64,000 nucleotides of DNA. It comes from Augochlora pura (lineage: Eukaryota > Arthropoda > Insecta > Hymenoptera > Halictidae). The DNA lies in assembly GCF_028453695.1 (NCBI RefSeq), contig NC_135774.1, positions 6,014,001 to 6,078,000 of the forward strand. Reading direction: 5' to 3'. The notes beneath the pieces were generated by a model that did not search any database, was not told the DNA's origin, and saw nothing but the letters and a program-made list of their open reading frames with translations. Positions 10,705 through 22,432 of the stretch are shown one piece after another (the first letter of the stretch is position 1; each line of letters opens with the position of its first letter). A program made the translations under genes and the position numbers.

Positions 10705-11023
10705 TTAACACATATTCGTCGGCACAACGAAAACTCGTGATTTCGTAAACAATTCGAAAAAATTCGTCATTTGTATATTACAGAAAATAATTGATTTTTC
10801 TTCTGTTAATTCGAAATACATTAATCTCTAATATATTTTTACCAAACGGACATAATTTGAACCGAAGATGGTATAATTATAACCATTACTGAAAAGTATA
10901 TGATTTTTAACGTGTTACGTTGTTTTTATATAAAATATATCGATTATATAGACAGTGTCAACAAATGCCGGCATTTTGTGAATGAAAGTGCAAAAAATTA
11001 TCGGACGAATGTGTTAATTACTA
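10705..11023 (-). repeat. Inverted dispersed repeat, copy 1
   Basis: Its reverse complement aligns with 35142-35650: shared words include tgccggcatttgttgacac, cgttaaaaatcatata, and gaatta/attattttctg with gaaatcacga. Copy 2 carries roughly 200 extra bases in the middle. Confidence 0.75.
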
Positions 11024-11274
11024 AGAATCATTGAAATCTAAAACCAAATCGTTAGACTCCAACGTCATCTAAAACTAAATCTTTCTCTTAATATGAGAAA
11101 TATATTTTTGTAATTGTAAATATATAACTATTGTGAAGTTAAGATTGTTACAAAATTAAAATTATTATAAATATATAATTATGGTAATATATAATTATGA
11201 AAAGTCATGATTATGAAAAGTCATAATTATAAAAAGTCATAATTATGTGATGTCTTGTGTTATAAATCAAAACA

Positions 11275-11990
11275 TTTTTTAGATATCATTAAGACGCCCT
11301 AGATTGGACGTTCTTCTAACCTCTGAAGTCATCAATTTCGAGATGTCTTGAAGACGTCTCATTTTGAACGTAAGATATTCAGTCCTAAACTGGGCGTAAA
11401 ATGGACGTTTTTAAGTCATCTATTGATTACATTTATTATATTATGTTATATTGTCCACACAGTACACGAACGTCTTTGAGACGTCTGGTGTAAGACATTC
11501 GAGATGTCTCTGAAATGTCTAAGAAACGTTCATTGTATAGCGTAAAATGTCCAGACCTAAAATCAGAAGTTTAACCCTTTCGGTGTCAGCCGTGACACTC
11601 TCCCTGTACAAGGCGCCGCCGCGCCGAAAATTGCCGCCGCACATGACCAGTCCTCCTTTATAAGAAGATATTTCCTAAGCGTTAAATAAATAAACTATTA
11701 AGAGATATTTACATAAAATTTTGTTATTTTTACCGATCGTCGCGAGGGCGCCAGATATATCCGGCACTCGTCCGGAAAGGGTTAAAAGGTGTTTTGATTC
11801 TGTCCTAAAAAATGTTTTTAACACGTCTCCACGAATTAGTGAAGATGAACGTTGCTAAGACGTTTAGGACTAAAGTGGACACGTAATGAACGTCCAATCA
11901 GTGCCCTCGTTAAGACGACTTAAAAATATCCAGCAATAAAAAGCGGACACAAAATGACCATCTTTAAGACGTCCACTGCTCATCGGTCTC
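11275..11990. repeat. GACGTC-core minisatellite
   Basis: Many aagacgtctc, ggacgttt and agacgtc variants on both sides of the TTAA element at 11571-11785. Between 11024 and 11275 lies AT-rich DNA with aattatgaaaagtcat units. Confidence 0.75.
11571..11785. mobile_element. TTAA-flanked MITE C (same family as B, inverted)
   Basis: TTAA at both ends with CCCTTTC termini. Palindrome GCCAGATATATCCGGC (11750-11765, one mismatched pair) lies 16 bp inside the right end only. The interior is the reverse complement of MITE B with a shorter middle. Confidence 0.85.
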
Positions 11991-12545
11991 TGTTCTGCAA
12001 TCGATGCAATTATTTCTATTCGCCGTAAAACAGCGAACTAGGCAGCAAACTGTACTCGAGAAGGAAAGGTGTATCTGATTTTTCAAAAGAAACGAAACGA
12101 ATACATGTAGCGCGAAATGTTAAACAACGAATGGCGTAGGTGGTCGCGAGGTTTATACGATACATGGGGCGAGTCCTATGGTGACAAAGTGCTCGCCGTT
12201 CCACGCCGCGCATTATTGCCCCTCCGTGTGCTGAATCCGAAGAGAGAATCTTCCGTGGGCGAATAGTGTTACGACGACGACGAGGACGAGGAAGAAAAAG
12301 AGACGGACTTAAGGGCGGGAAAACCAGTTAGTTAGAGGTAGAATTCTGCTGGACAGAATTTTCCCAAGGAAATACACGTCTGTCCACCGTAGATGGAACT
12401 CCCTTCCATTAGTTTCAAAAGAATTTTCCGTCGTAATTCTCCCTTGTCTGGTAAACGAAACAGGAGAATAAAGGGCTGACCGAGCACCTTCGCCAAAATG
12501 GGTTAAGTACGACAGTATGTCAGAATTGGTTTGGCTGCGATAATT
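11991..12545. other. Unique CpG-rich island
   Basis: Non-repetitive, with a short acgacgacgaggacgagg run near 12271. No convincing coding sequence. Confidence 0.45.
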
Positions 12546-12905
12546 ATGGCGAATCTATTTGGCAATATTTAATAATCGATATCGTAAAGAATATTTAGTG
12601 TTCGATGTTGACTATTGGATACACAATATTCAATATCGAATACTGGGTATATAGTTGTAGTTAATATTTTAATATTTCAATACTTTAATATTAGTATCTC
12701 AACATTTTGACATCTCAATATTTCAAAAATAGAATATTTCAATATTCTATATCAATATTATATCTCAATATTTCAACATTTCAACGTAGCAATAGTTTAA
12801 TATCTCAATATATAAATATTGCAACATGATATAGAAATATTGAAATATAATGTAAAAATAATAAAATATAACATTAAAATATAGAAATCGTAAAATATTA
12901 ACAAA
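12545..12905. repeat. TTTCAATA/AATATTG minisatellite
   Basis: Degenerate atttcaatattt and tctcaatat units with an orientation switch near 12830. Confidence 0.65.
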
Positions 12906-13077
12906 AAAAGCTAAATATAATGAAAATTTCATTAGCATCGGAAATATTTTTCCAAACTATGTCATAATTAGACTCCTATAAATCAGAAAACTATCAACAA
13001 CCCATTAAAAACATATTCGTTTCTAACTTTTTCTTATTCCTAACCGCAAGTTTAAAATACTATAAAATAATGTTAGT

Positions 13078-13177
13078 NNNNNNNNNNNNNNNNNNNNNNN
13101 NNNNNNNNNNNNNNNNNNNNNNNNNNNNNNNNNNNNNNNNNNNNNNNNNNNNNNNNNNNNNNNNNNNNNNNNNNNNN
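13078..13177. other. Assembly gap (100 N)
   Basis: Exactly 100 N, a placeholder of unknown true length. It is followed directly by a CT-dinucleotide run to 13204. Confidence 0.98.
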
Positions 13178-13204
13178 TCTCTCTCTCTCTCTCTCTCCTC
13201 TCTC

Positions 13205-14690
13205 CGCGGGCTGGCATTATCGAGGCAGAGAAAAAGCCGCGATAATACTCTTCTGCTTTCTTTGCGCAGTTTCGCGAGCGGCTCTCGCCGGCAGCGAGAG
13301 ATAACGTCCACGAATCCGGCGCTCGGGTCGAACTTGGCCGGCTGGTGTTTAATCGCGAGAGTTCTCTTGATCGGCGTTTTTCTTAGAAGGATCCTCTTTG
13401 ACGATATTTTATCTTTTGCGCCGCATGTCGTAGATTATATATTATGAACTATTGTTCATATATTATATTCATCATATCATATATTATAATTAATATTTAT
13501 AGATTATGTTATGTCAGGGTTATGTCGAAGCATGAATTATATGTTATACTTATGTCAGGGTTTATAATATATAATGTTTACAATATATAAGGTTATATTG
13601 CCGTAGATTCTATATTATACATTAATATTGAGATATTAAAATATTGAAATATTGATGTATTGAAATCTTGAGATATTATAATACTGGAACCACAATTTTT
13701 CATTCCCCATACTTCATTTCTCTTTAACAATTGCAATCGACAATCTACGAAAAGTCAACGCTAAAAACATCACCAGTAGCAAACATTCGCTCCGCTTGTC
13801 AGAGATCGTTGTATCTGTTTTACAATTTACACCGTTCCCGTAATTTTACGGTTGCATTTCCACGCTATCGAGCCAGACGCGCAAGAAAAAAGCGCTGAAA
13901 CGAGAAAATTTTATATTTCCAGTTGTGCTATAATAAATCACACCACCGGCCGCGCTTTAATAAATCGCGCTCTATGCAATTTAAACGACTTTTTATTTGT
14001 CCGGCGTCCCATTATAACCGGCGGATTACCTCTTCTTAAATATGTATAAACCGCGTCAGGATTATATTTACAGAATAAATATTTAAACGCAGGCAAACGA
14101 ACAACCGGCGAAACTCCGGCGACGTTAATGCGAACGCGAGGAATTTCGCGCGAAAATGAAGATCGACTTTTTAAATTGAACACAGTGGAAGCGTCGATAT
14201 TTTTTTGGAAACGAACGTATATTTTGTTGAATAACTTTCTGACTAAGTTGACACAATTTTTTGACGCTGTTGTTACTGCATTAAGTATTTAGTTTATTCA
14301 TTTGATTTGTTTTGTTTAGTGTATTTATTGTTATTGTTTATTTAATGTTTTTGCTGTATTTGTTTATCTAGTATATTTGCTGTACTTATTTACTTACTCT
14401 ATTTTATATATTTACTGAATTTATTTATTAACTATATTTGCTGAATTAAATATTTTTCATTACTATGAATGTAATAATATATCGAAAATCGAGAATTTAA
14501 AGAAAATTAATAAGAAAATCATATTTAATCAAAGCTATCGTACATAACCTCCTATACTATGATGCTATTAGTGCTTCTTTTAAATCGAAACAGAACTCTA
14601 TATTTTTCTTCATTAGCAATTATTAAAATAAAGGTTAGCATGCGGTGAATATATACATTTGTTTAAGGTTATGTATACCCTCATATTATC
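13205..14690. other. Unique island followed by AT-rich DNA
   Basis: 13205-13430 is GC-rich, 13430-13700 AT-rich with ttatattat units, and 13750-14180 mixed with CG-rich words. From 14200 it is TTTATT-rich. Nothing recognisable as coding. Confidence 0.4.
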
Positions 14691-15010
14691 TTCATATTGA
14701 ATATTGGATATTGAATATTTCATATAACAAATTCCACGTTAAATGTTCATAGCAACAAATATATATTTTAAATTCCATGGTTTTCTCCATATCTGAGATT
14801 CATGGACGTTGATATTGAATATTGAACATGGAATATTGTAATCGGTTCAGAACATTGAATATTGAAATATCTATTCACAATATTGAATATTGAAATATCT
14901 ATTCTGAAAACTGAATATTAAAATATCTATTCAGAATATGGAATTAAAATATTTATTCAAAATATTGAATACAAAACCCTCAATTCTAAATATTTAAAGT
15001 AATTAAAAAA
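14690..15010. repeat. GAATATT minisatellite
   Basis: Includes the recurring phrase tctattcagaatattgaata and related forms. Confidence 0.7.
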
Positions 15011-15059
15011 TCTATTCAATTTCATCGATTTCTTCCAGAGATTCCAGAGATCCACAGAC

Positions 15060-15780
15060 CTTTGGCAAACCGATACAAGTTGAATCACAATTATCAAATT
15101 TCTAAAATCCGACATTTTCGTTAAACGTCATTGAATTCTTCAAACCGGACGGACCACTGTGCGTCGACGACGACGAGGACGACGACGAGCCCGGAGGGCT
15201 GCCTGGCTCTCAAGGGCCGGAAAGTTTGGCAGGCTTGGCTTTTTATCCCTAGACCAGACGTAAAGGGGCGTACTTACACACTCCAGAGCCCCGTTTCCCG
15301 TTTCTACCTCGCTCTAGCCCCACCCTCTCTCAACCCTCTTCTCTCTGCACCACCATCGGTTCGCTCGAGTCCTCGATATAGATATATCCGGCCACGGTTT
15401 CCTTTCGTCTCGTCGAGACATTAAAAATCCCTCCCTTTCGAGAGCCTCGAAAGGGCGCGGTTCCTATACACAGCCACCCCTTAGCCGCCCCTGCCGCGAC
15501 CAACCCCCTCGACGCTGGGTGCACCACTTATCGAATAAACCTCGACAAAAGTCCTGGCGAAATAGGCTGTCTTCTTCGAAAGAGGAGAGTCTCTTTAACG
15601 AATCGTTTTCGTTTTCTCGCGGCGATTAGCCGGTGTTACACGCGATCTTATGGAGGGAACTTTGCTTCTCGATGCCGGATTTCGCGGTCGAGTTACTGAC
15701 ACGATTTAATGACCGATTTCCCCTCTCTGAGGCGTCTGTTTTCAGACGACTCTAATACGCCTTAACGACGTTCTATTAAT
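15060..15780. other. Unique CpG-rich island
   Basis: Contains acgacgacgaggacgacgac near 15167 and the first copy of a local duplication (15419-15632). No coding call. Confidence 0.45.
15419..15632 (+). repeat. Local direct duplication, copy 1
   Basis: Aligns with 16408-16630: cattaaaaatccctcccttt, cgaaagg, tcgaataaa.ctcgacaaaagtc, gcgaaatagg and gagagtctcttta are shared, then gcggcgatta. About 1 kb apart with a GAATATT array between them. Confidence 0.85.
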
Positions 15781-16400
15781 ATACATATAGTATAATCTAT
15801 TCATGATAATGAATATTGTGTATTAAATACCGAATATTAAGCATTTAGTATTGACTACTTAATATTGAATGTCCACTATTCAATACCCAATATTTAATAT
15901 TTAATATTCAACATTCAATACCTAATATTCAATATTGAGTATTTAGTGGTCACCATTTAATCTTCAAGCATCAATCTTGAATATACAATACTCAATCTTA
16001 AATAATGAATCTTTAATCATCAGTCTTCAATACACAATACTCAATGTTCCATATTCAATATTATATATTCTGAATAAATTATAATACTTAATATTTTAAA
16101 GGGGATACAATATTCAATTACAATATTTACTGTACAATACTCAAGCTTCAATCTTCAGCGATTAATACACAATTCTCAATATTCAATCTTCAAGCCTTTA
16201 TGTTGTTTTCAATATTGAATATTAAATACACAACATTTAATCATCAATACTCAATCTTCAGTCTTTAATCTTCAATTCATATTTATATTGAATATTGTGT
16301 ATATAAAAACAAGTATTGAATATTGAATACTGTGTATTCAATACTCAGTATTGAATATTGTAGATACAATATTCACTAGACAATACTGGATAATATCAAT
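15780..16400. repeat. GAATATT minisatellite
   Basis: Dense array with both orientations (aatattcaatactcaat and tattgaatattg). Confidence 0.8.
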
Positions 16401-16407
16401 ACTGTGA

Positions 16408-16630
16408 CATTAAAAATCCCTCCCTTTCGACAGCTTCGAAAGGACGCGTTTTTTATACAGAGCTACCCCCTATCCATCCTTGCCGAACCCCCTTTGCTAG
16501 AGATATGCCACATATCGAATAAATCTCGACAAAAGTCCCAGCGAAATAGGGTATCTTCTTCGAAGGAAGAGAGTCTCTTTACCGAACCGTTTTCATAACG
16601 GAAGAAAGGTGTTTTCGCGCGGCGATTAAG
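16408..16630 (+). repeat. Local direct duplication, copy 2
   Basis: Diverged copy of 15419-15632 in the same orientation. Similarity weakens after the gcggcgatta block. Positions 16630-16760 are unique. Confidence 0.85.
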
Positions 16631-16759
16631 GAAACCAAAATTTTTGCCACCGAGCTGCCACGCGTCATTGTTGCACGAACGGTTAGGGGAGGACTCTGGT
16701 TTTCGAAGCAGTATTCAGCGGAGGAAATGCGGAGAAGATCTCACGACCGAGCAATGAAT

Positions 16760-17820
16760 TTCCTGAAATATTAAATAATGAATTTCTAAAATCCAATACT
16801 CAATATTGAGTATTATAGAATATTTAATATTCAATACTTAATATTCAATATGCATTATGGAATATAGGATAATGAGTATTTACTCCTGAATATTGACTAT
16901 TGAATATTAAATATCTAATATTTGATATTGTAATCCACTCATGATAACGAATATTGAGTATTCATTATTGACTACTGAATATTGAACATGCAATCTTCAA
17001 TATAAAACACTCAATCTTCAATATTCAATCTTCAGTCTCCAATATACAAAACTCAATTTTGAAATATTCAAACTTCTGTGTTGTTTTCAATATTAAATAC
17101 TCAGTAATCAATATTTAATATTAAATACTGAATAGTCAATTTTAAATACTGAATATTGGAATTTATTCGGAATATATAACATTGAACATCGAATGTTATA
17201 ATCTATTCAGAGTATAGAATTTTAATATTGTAATATAGAAAATATAGGATACTGAATATTGTAATTGATTAGAATATTCGATATTGCATATTGAATATTG
17301 AGTACTGTGTATCAAAGGCTGAAGATTAAACATTGAATATTGACGATTGAATACTCAATGTTGTATAATGAATACTGAATACTAAAAATTGAAATATTGA
17401 ATATTGTAGTCTATTCAGAATATTAAATATGGTATTCTATTCAAAATATTGAATACTGATAATGATTATTGAATATCGCATTCTATTTCGAATATTGATA
17501 TTGTATTCTATTCAGTAGATAGGATATTGAATATTATAATCTATTCATAATATTTATATTGCACATTTAATATTATAATCTTTTCCGAACAATGACTATT
17601 GTATTCTATTTAGAATATTGAATCTTAAATATTGTAATCTATGCAAAGTATAGAGTATTGAATATTGTTATCTATTCAGAATATTTAATATTGTATTATA
17701 TTCAGAATATTGAATATTGAGTATTGTGTATTGTACACGCAAGATTACAAATTGAATACCGAAGTATTAATAATCGATATTGAATATTGAAGAGTTAAGA
17801 TTTCATATTGGTGATTCAAT
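16760..17820. repeat. GAATATT minisatellite
   Basis: Over 1 kb of array; the right half repeats the longer phrase ctattcagaatattgaatattgt many times. Confidence 0.85.
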
Positions 17821-17823
17821 ACT

Positions 17824-18160
17824 TGTAGGGTGTCGTGCGTGGTCACCCTTGGTACCAATACTCCGCGACAATAAACTATCTCTCGGGTCCGATTACTCTG
17901 AGCGACGGATTAGATTGGTACCGCTGTTCGTCTAATTAAAGATAAACAGCTGATTTTCTTGTTCGCGTAAAGAATATTACAGTGATCACGAAGTCGAACT
18001 GCAAGAATGTTGTAATTAATCGATTTGTCGCGGGTCTTGACCTTGAATACTAGACTTAAAGTGCTATATAAATATAGACTAAGTTCGATGGTGTAAGGTG
18101 GAAAGATTAAATGACTCTAGCACGCCTCTGGCAGAATGAGACTACTATTGTATAGTAAAT
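17824..18160. other. Unidentified insertion-like island
   Basis: Sharp change from array to unique sequence starting TGTAGGGTGTCG and returning to array after 18160. Contains TATATAAATATAG near 18065. It may be a solo LTR, but I could not find a convincing right end or target duplication. Confidence 0.4.
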
Positions 18161-18315
18161 ATTATAATGTTTTCTGAACATTGTATTCTATTTAAAATAT
18201 CCCGAATATTTAAAGTATTCCATTCAGAAAATTTAATATTATAGTCTATTCAGAATATTAAATATGGCATGTTAAATATTCTAATCTATTGGAAATATTG
18301 AATATGAAATATCGC
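18160..18315. repeat. GAATATT minisatellite, short block
   Basis: Short stretch of ctattcagaatatt-type units before a unique island. Confidence 0.6.
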
Positions 18316-18319
18316 AATC

Positions 18320-19058
18320 TACTTGCAACGGCGCCATATCCTGTAACTATCCCGGGGCCCTTGTCATTTTCCAAGGGGGTTAAATCGTTCGCTGTCGGAG
18401 AGCACCGCGCGATCCATCGCCGTTCTCGGCCACCTATCGATCGTGTCCCGCTCGCCGAGGAACGTTCTCCGGCCGAAGCACGCGAGCACCACCAACGGAT
18501 GCACGATTAGCCGAGGAACGCGAAACGTTGCGCAAGATGATCCCGCGGTTTCTGTTATCGGGATACGCCGATCGGCCACGATGTTCCGATTACAAGCCGT
18601 CCGCGTACACTCCGGCCCGTGTAACAATCCCTGCGGAGCATGGGAACCGGTAACGGGACCCGTTGTTTTCCGAGAATCGGGTTGCGTTTCTCGGTACCTA
18701 CGCCTATGCCTTGTCCAGCGACCGTGTTCTCTTCCTCGTTTTTCGCATTCTACATCGTTTCGATCCTTGTTCGAGGCCTATCGATGCTTCGCCAGTTTTT
18801 CGAATCTGTGTTGCAGCGCGTAAAGTAGTCTCGCGTCGGCTCGGTTAACATCGTTGTTCATAATGTAACATTCTTCATTATTGTTGCAACGATTCTTTCT
18901 TTCTTTATTTCATTTCAACAGTATTTGTTTGGATTTGCTACAACGCGTAAAGTAAACTCGCAACGATTCGATTAACAAAGCTGTTTATGATTGTTGGAAA
19001 CAATTTATTCTTTCTTTATTTTTTTATTTAATTTCAGTGAGCAGTGTTTTTTTCGAAT
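18320..19058. other. Unique CpG-rich island, then AT-rich DNA
   Basis: 18320-18840 is CpG-rich with several overlapping frames of at most 126 codons and no known domain. AACGGG-a-CCCGTT palindrome near 18653. From 18850 it is T-rich (tttctttctttattt). Confidence 0.4.
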
Positions 19059-19320
19059 TTAACCCTTTTAATGTCGGGAGAAAAAGCCAAATTTCACGGT
19101 TTTGCTAGGGTTTGGAGAAAGGCTCATAAAAACCAAACGAAAAGCAATATTTACATAATTCAAAGAGCAGTGTATTAATGACGAAATTGAGAATGAAACA
19201 GTGACGCCAATTTTTCTATATTCATTGGAAATTACATAAATAACAAAGGTATAAGTATAAGGCACTTTTCGCCAGTGCAGCGCGGACCGAGATATCGGCT
19301 TCCGGCACTAAGAGGGTTAA
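19059..19320. mobile_element. TTAA-flanked MITE D
   Basis: TTAA at both ends. Degenerate termini CCCTTTTAATGTCGG and CCGGCACTAAGAGGG. A weak hairpin CCGA-gata-TCGG (19287-19298) lies 18 bp inside the right end. Confidence 0.7.
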
Positions 19321-19437
19321 ACATACTTTTCCATTCTTTTTTTATTTAACTGTTTGTTTAAGTTGAGACAACAGTATATTTAATTTTTTTTTCGAAGAGT
19401 ATAGAATATTGAATAGTGTACATTGAACATTAAATAT

Positions 19438-19699
19438 TTAACCCTTTACACTCGGCGCCATCATGGATGTTACCTACCAGAGCTTATGAACATTTATATT
19501 ATTACATAGTATACGTTATATATGTATACATATATGTACATGTATATATAATATTATTATAATAATATTCGATTTATACGAATTTGTAGACATCGAGAAA
19601 TCGTTGCAAACCGCTAATAAATTTTAATGTTTAGTCATATACTAGAATTACGATGTCCCCTGAGAGGAGAGTGCAGGACAGCGGAGTGCAAAGGGTTAA
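19438..19699. mobile_element. TTAA-flanked MITE E
   Basis: TTAA at both ends. CCCTTTACACTC and GAGTGCAAAGGG match with one mismatch. GGCGCC and CCATcATGG lie just inside the left end. Interior tatatgtatacatatatg-type AT sequence. Confidence 0.78.
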
Positions 19700-19924
19700 T
19701 ATTGAATAATGTACATTGTGTATTGAATAAAGCAATCCATTCAGGGTAATAAATGTTGAGTATTGACTACCGAATATTGAGAATTTAGCATTGGTTATTG
19801 AATATTGAGTATTCACTATTGACTACAGAATATTGAACTTCCAATTTTAAGTACACAATATTCAATATCAATATGAATTAAGGATTGAATATTGAACTTC
19901 TAATATTGATATTGAATATTTTAT
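19700..19924. repeat. GAATATT minisatellite
   Basis: Array directly adjoining MITE E on the left and the solo LTR on the right. Confidence 0.7.
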
Positions 19925-19928
19925 ACTG

Positions 19929-20421
19929 TGTTATGGCGTAACAAAGACTTCGAATGTCAGGTAAAAAGTACCACGTGCTACGGCGTAACAAAGAATTCGT
20001 ATGTCAGGTAAAAAGTACCTGACGAACGACGCGGTACGCCGACGCTCATGCAAACTCCGAGAAAACCCCAGAACGTCGGCGCGACCATGCGACCCTTTGT
20101 CGGCTGCACGTAGTAAAAATTCTAAAATAATGCTAAGCACTGATTGGTGCGCTCTTGGGCCACCAAATTGGTATAAAAGGTCCGACAAAAAATAAAAAGA
20201 CACATTTCAATTAACTACAACTATACAACGCAGAACCGCTGTCTCTCGGAACATTACCTCGCTAGTCCAACATTAATATTAAAGTGATTTATTGTAACTT
20301 GACTGATTTATTTAAACATTCACTTGCGATTAATTTCTCAACGTGAAGTCGAGCGATAACCGAAAGCATCTTTCAATTAAGTTGCCTCAGAGCAACTTCT
20401 ATTTTCGTTCGCGCCGAATCA
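19929..20421 (+). mobile_element. Solo LTR (493 bp), Gypsy-like
   Basis: Starts TGTTATGGCG and ends CGCCGAATCA. Flanked by ACTG at 19925-19928 and 20422-20425. TATAAAAGG core promoter at about 20171. A 47-bp offset internal duplication near the left end repeats ggcgtaacaaag and gtcaggtaaaaagtacc, as often seen in LTR enhancer regions. No internal genes remain. Confidence 0.82.
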
Positions 20422-20424
20422 ACT

Positions 20425-20525
20425 GAATATGCTGAATATTGAAAATTTGAGTATTGGATATTGAAGATGAAAGACTAAAGATTGAATATTGAATACTGTA
20501 ATACTCAATGTAATAATATAAGAAA
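20425..20525. repeat. GAATATT minisatellite
   Basis: Array resumes directly after the LTR target duplication. Confidence 0.6.
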
Positions 20526-20585
20526 TGCATTTCGTCGTAATTACTTTTTCGTCTGTCCCACCCCTAAAAAGTATGAAAATATAGG

Positions 20586-20640
20586 TATATAAGCGGAAAC
20601 CTTTCGCCAGTTGATGATATCTCAGCCCACACAGTACTAA
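20586..20640 (+). promoter_or_regulatory. TATA-box promoter-like site
   Basis: TATATAAG at 20586-20593, then TCAGCC (initiator-like) from 20622, a spacing of about 36 bp typical of insect TATA promoters. Followed by a unique region. No coding transcript can be proposed. Confidence 0.4.
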
Positions 20641-21410
20641 ACAAACCTTCCTCCGAAATAATCAACGAACTACAACGACGTTGAACTCAGCCGAAAGCTA
20701 ATTGTCGGAGCGCAACAATCGACCTCCGACATTCACGAACCCGTCGCCACGGAACAGTGAGCCCGTCTCCGCCGGCAGTTGGGTCAACGGAGATCCTGAG
20801 AACCGTACAAACCGAGCCTCGATCGGCAACAATTTCGCGTTCATCGAGTCGCTTTGATCCAATCGATCGACGAGACGTCGCAAAGAACCGGAAAACTGGA
20901 TATATCCTCGTATAACACGCCACGCCCACACGAACGCCCACCTCTTCCCCCACCACCACCCGCCAGCCGTCACGACTGGTACGTTTCGTTCGTGACGCGG
21001 CAAGGCGTTCTCCGTGAGCGGAACGCAAATTTCGAGGGAACAGGGAGCCGTTAAAAAATCGTCGACGAGTGCGCTGCGTCGGAGCACAAAGCGGGCCGCA
21101 GCGTTCGACGGCGGACTTTATGCTGGAAACGTTGCGCGTTTCGGAATCGAATCCGCGGAACGGAAACGCCTCTCTCTCTCTCTCTCTCTCTCTCGCAGAA
21201 CAGAATAAGCGTGGATCGAAGTGCGGTCCAAGTGTGTAGGCGCCGACAAAGTTGTGTGACGGAATGATGCATCATCGGTTGCGGAAATGTCGGATTCGGG
21301 GGTAGCGTTTAATGTTGCAGAAATTTTGTTCGGTGAACAGTGCCTATTAGGTACATCAGAGAAGAGATTAGATAGGACGCTTCTAGGGCGTTTCCAGGAC
21401 ATTCGTAGGA
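20640..21410. other. Unique CpG-rich island
   Basis: GC-rich non-repetitive DNA with a TC run at 21170-21194. Overlapping frames on both strands (up to 129 codons) carry no known domain and look like compositional artefacts. Confidence 0.45.
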
Positions 21411-21414
21411 CATT

Positions 21415-22230
21415 CGTGAGGTATTAATAGTCAGTCAGAACTCAATATTCAATAGTCAATACCCAATATTCATTATTTGATGACTGATATTTAATGGTCA
21501 ATATACAATAGACAATACTCAATTTTAATACTCAATAGTCAATAACTAATATTCACTATGCTGTAGACAATATTCAATGTTCAATAGATCATACTCAATG
21601 TTCAATATTCAATGCAGCAATATTCAATATTCAATAGCACAATGTTCAATATTCAATGCAGCAAATTCAATAGTACAATAATCAATATTCGATATTCAAT
21701 GTTCAATATTCAATGCAGCAATATTCAATATTCAATAGTACAATAATCAATATTCGATATTGGATATTTAAGATTTAATGATGCAGTACTCAAGTTATTA
21801 CCCAAACTACTCAAAATATTGAATACTACATTCTACCGAAAATATTGACATTGTATCCTGAATATTGTATTTTGCTCATGCAGTTGTATGTAAATCTTCA
21901 AGAATATTAAAAAAAAAAATTTTAATTTATAAAGAATAATATTAAGTTTAATAATAATAATATCATTAAACTAAGACAAATTAACAATTTATCACAACTT
22001 AAACTTCTAACAATTAAACTAAATACTCAAAATCTTAAAATTACTAATATAAATGAATACTTTAATATTAAATATCATAATCTTTTCAGAACATTGAACA
22101 TTTTAACCTATTCAAAATATTGAATACCGATTAATGATTATTGCAATATCTTCAGAATATTAATATTAAATACTCCATAGTCTATTCAGAATACTATAAC
22201 CTATTCAAAATATTAAATATTGAATATGTA
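21415..22230. repeat. GAATATT minisatellite with AT-rich centre
   Basis: Includes a higher-order duplication: caatattcaatgcagca recurs near 21605, 21640 and 21705. The middle (21890-22070) is poly-A/AT. Confidence 0.7.
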
Positions 22231-22232
22231 TC

Positions 22233-22432
22233 TAGAAACTGAGCTCAGCCCACTCGCTGACTTGGGCCATCGTCGACAATCATTCTCTCCTCTCATTGGC
22301 GATCCTTTATCCTTAAGTAACTCTTAACTGAAGCCACAGATTAAATTTTTCCAAAGGCAAAAGTTGCTTCAAATTACCCCAGGAACCCCTCATTATTCCT
22401 ATAACAAGTCACTTTCGGGACACCCTCTATAA
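22233..22432 (+). repeat. Dispersed repeat, copy 1
   Basis: Aligns with 55902-56094: agaaactgagct, gcccactc versus gcccattc, ctctcctctcattgg, aaaagttgctt.aaat and cccctcatt are shared. Ends near gggacaccctctata, resembling common hymenopteran repeat ends. Flanked by GAATATT array on the left. Confidence 0.75.

Noticed and set aside
17824..18160. Solo LTR beginning TGTAGGGTG
   Set aside because: No CA end with a matching target duplication was found, so it is listed only as an unidentified island.
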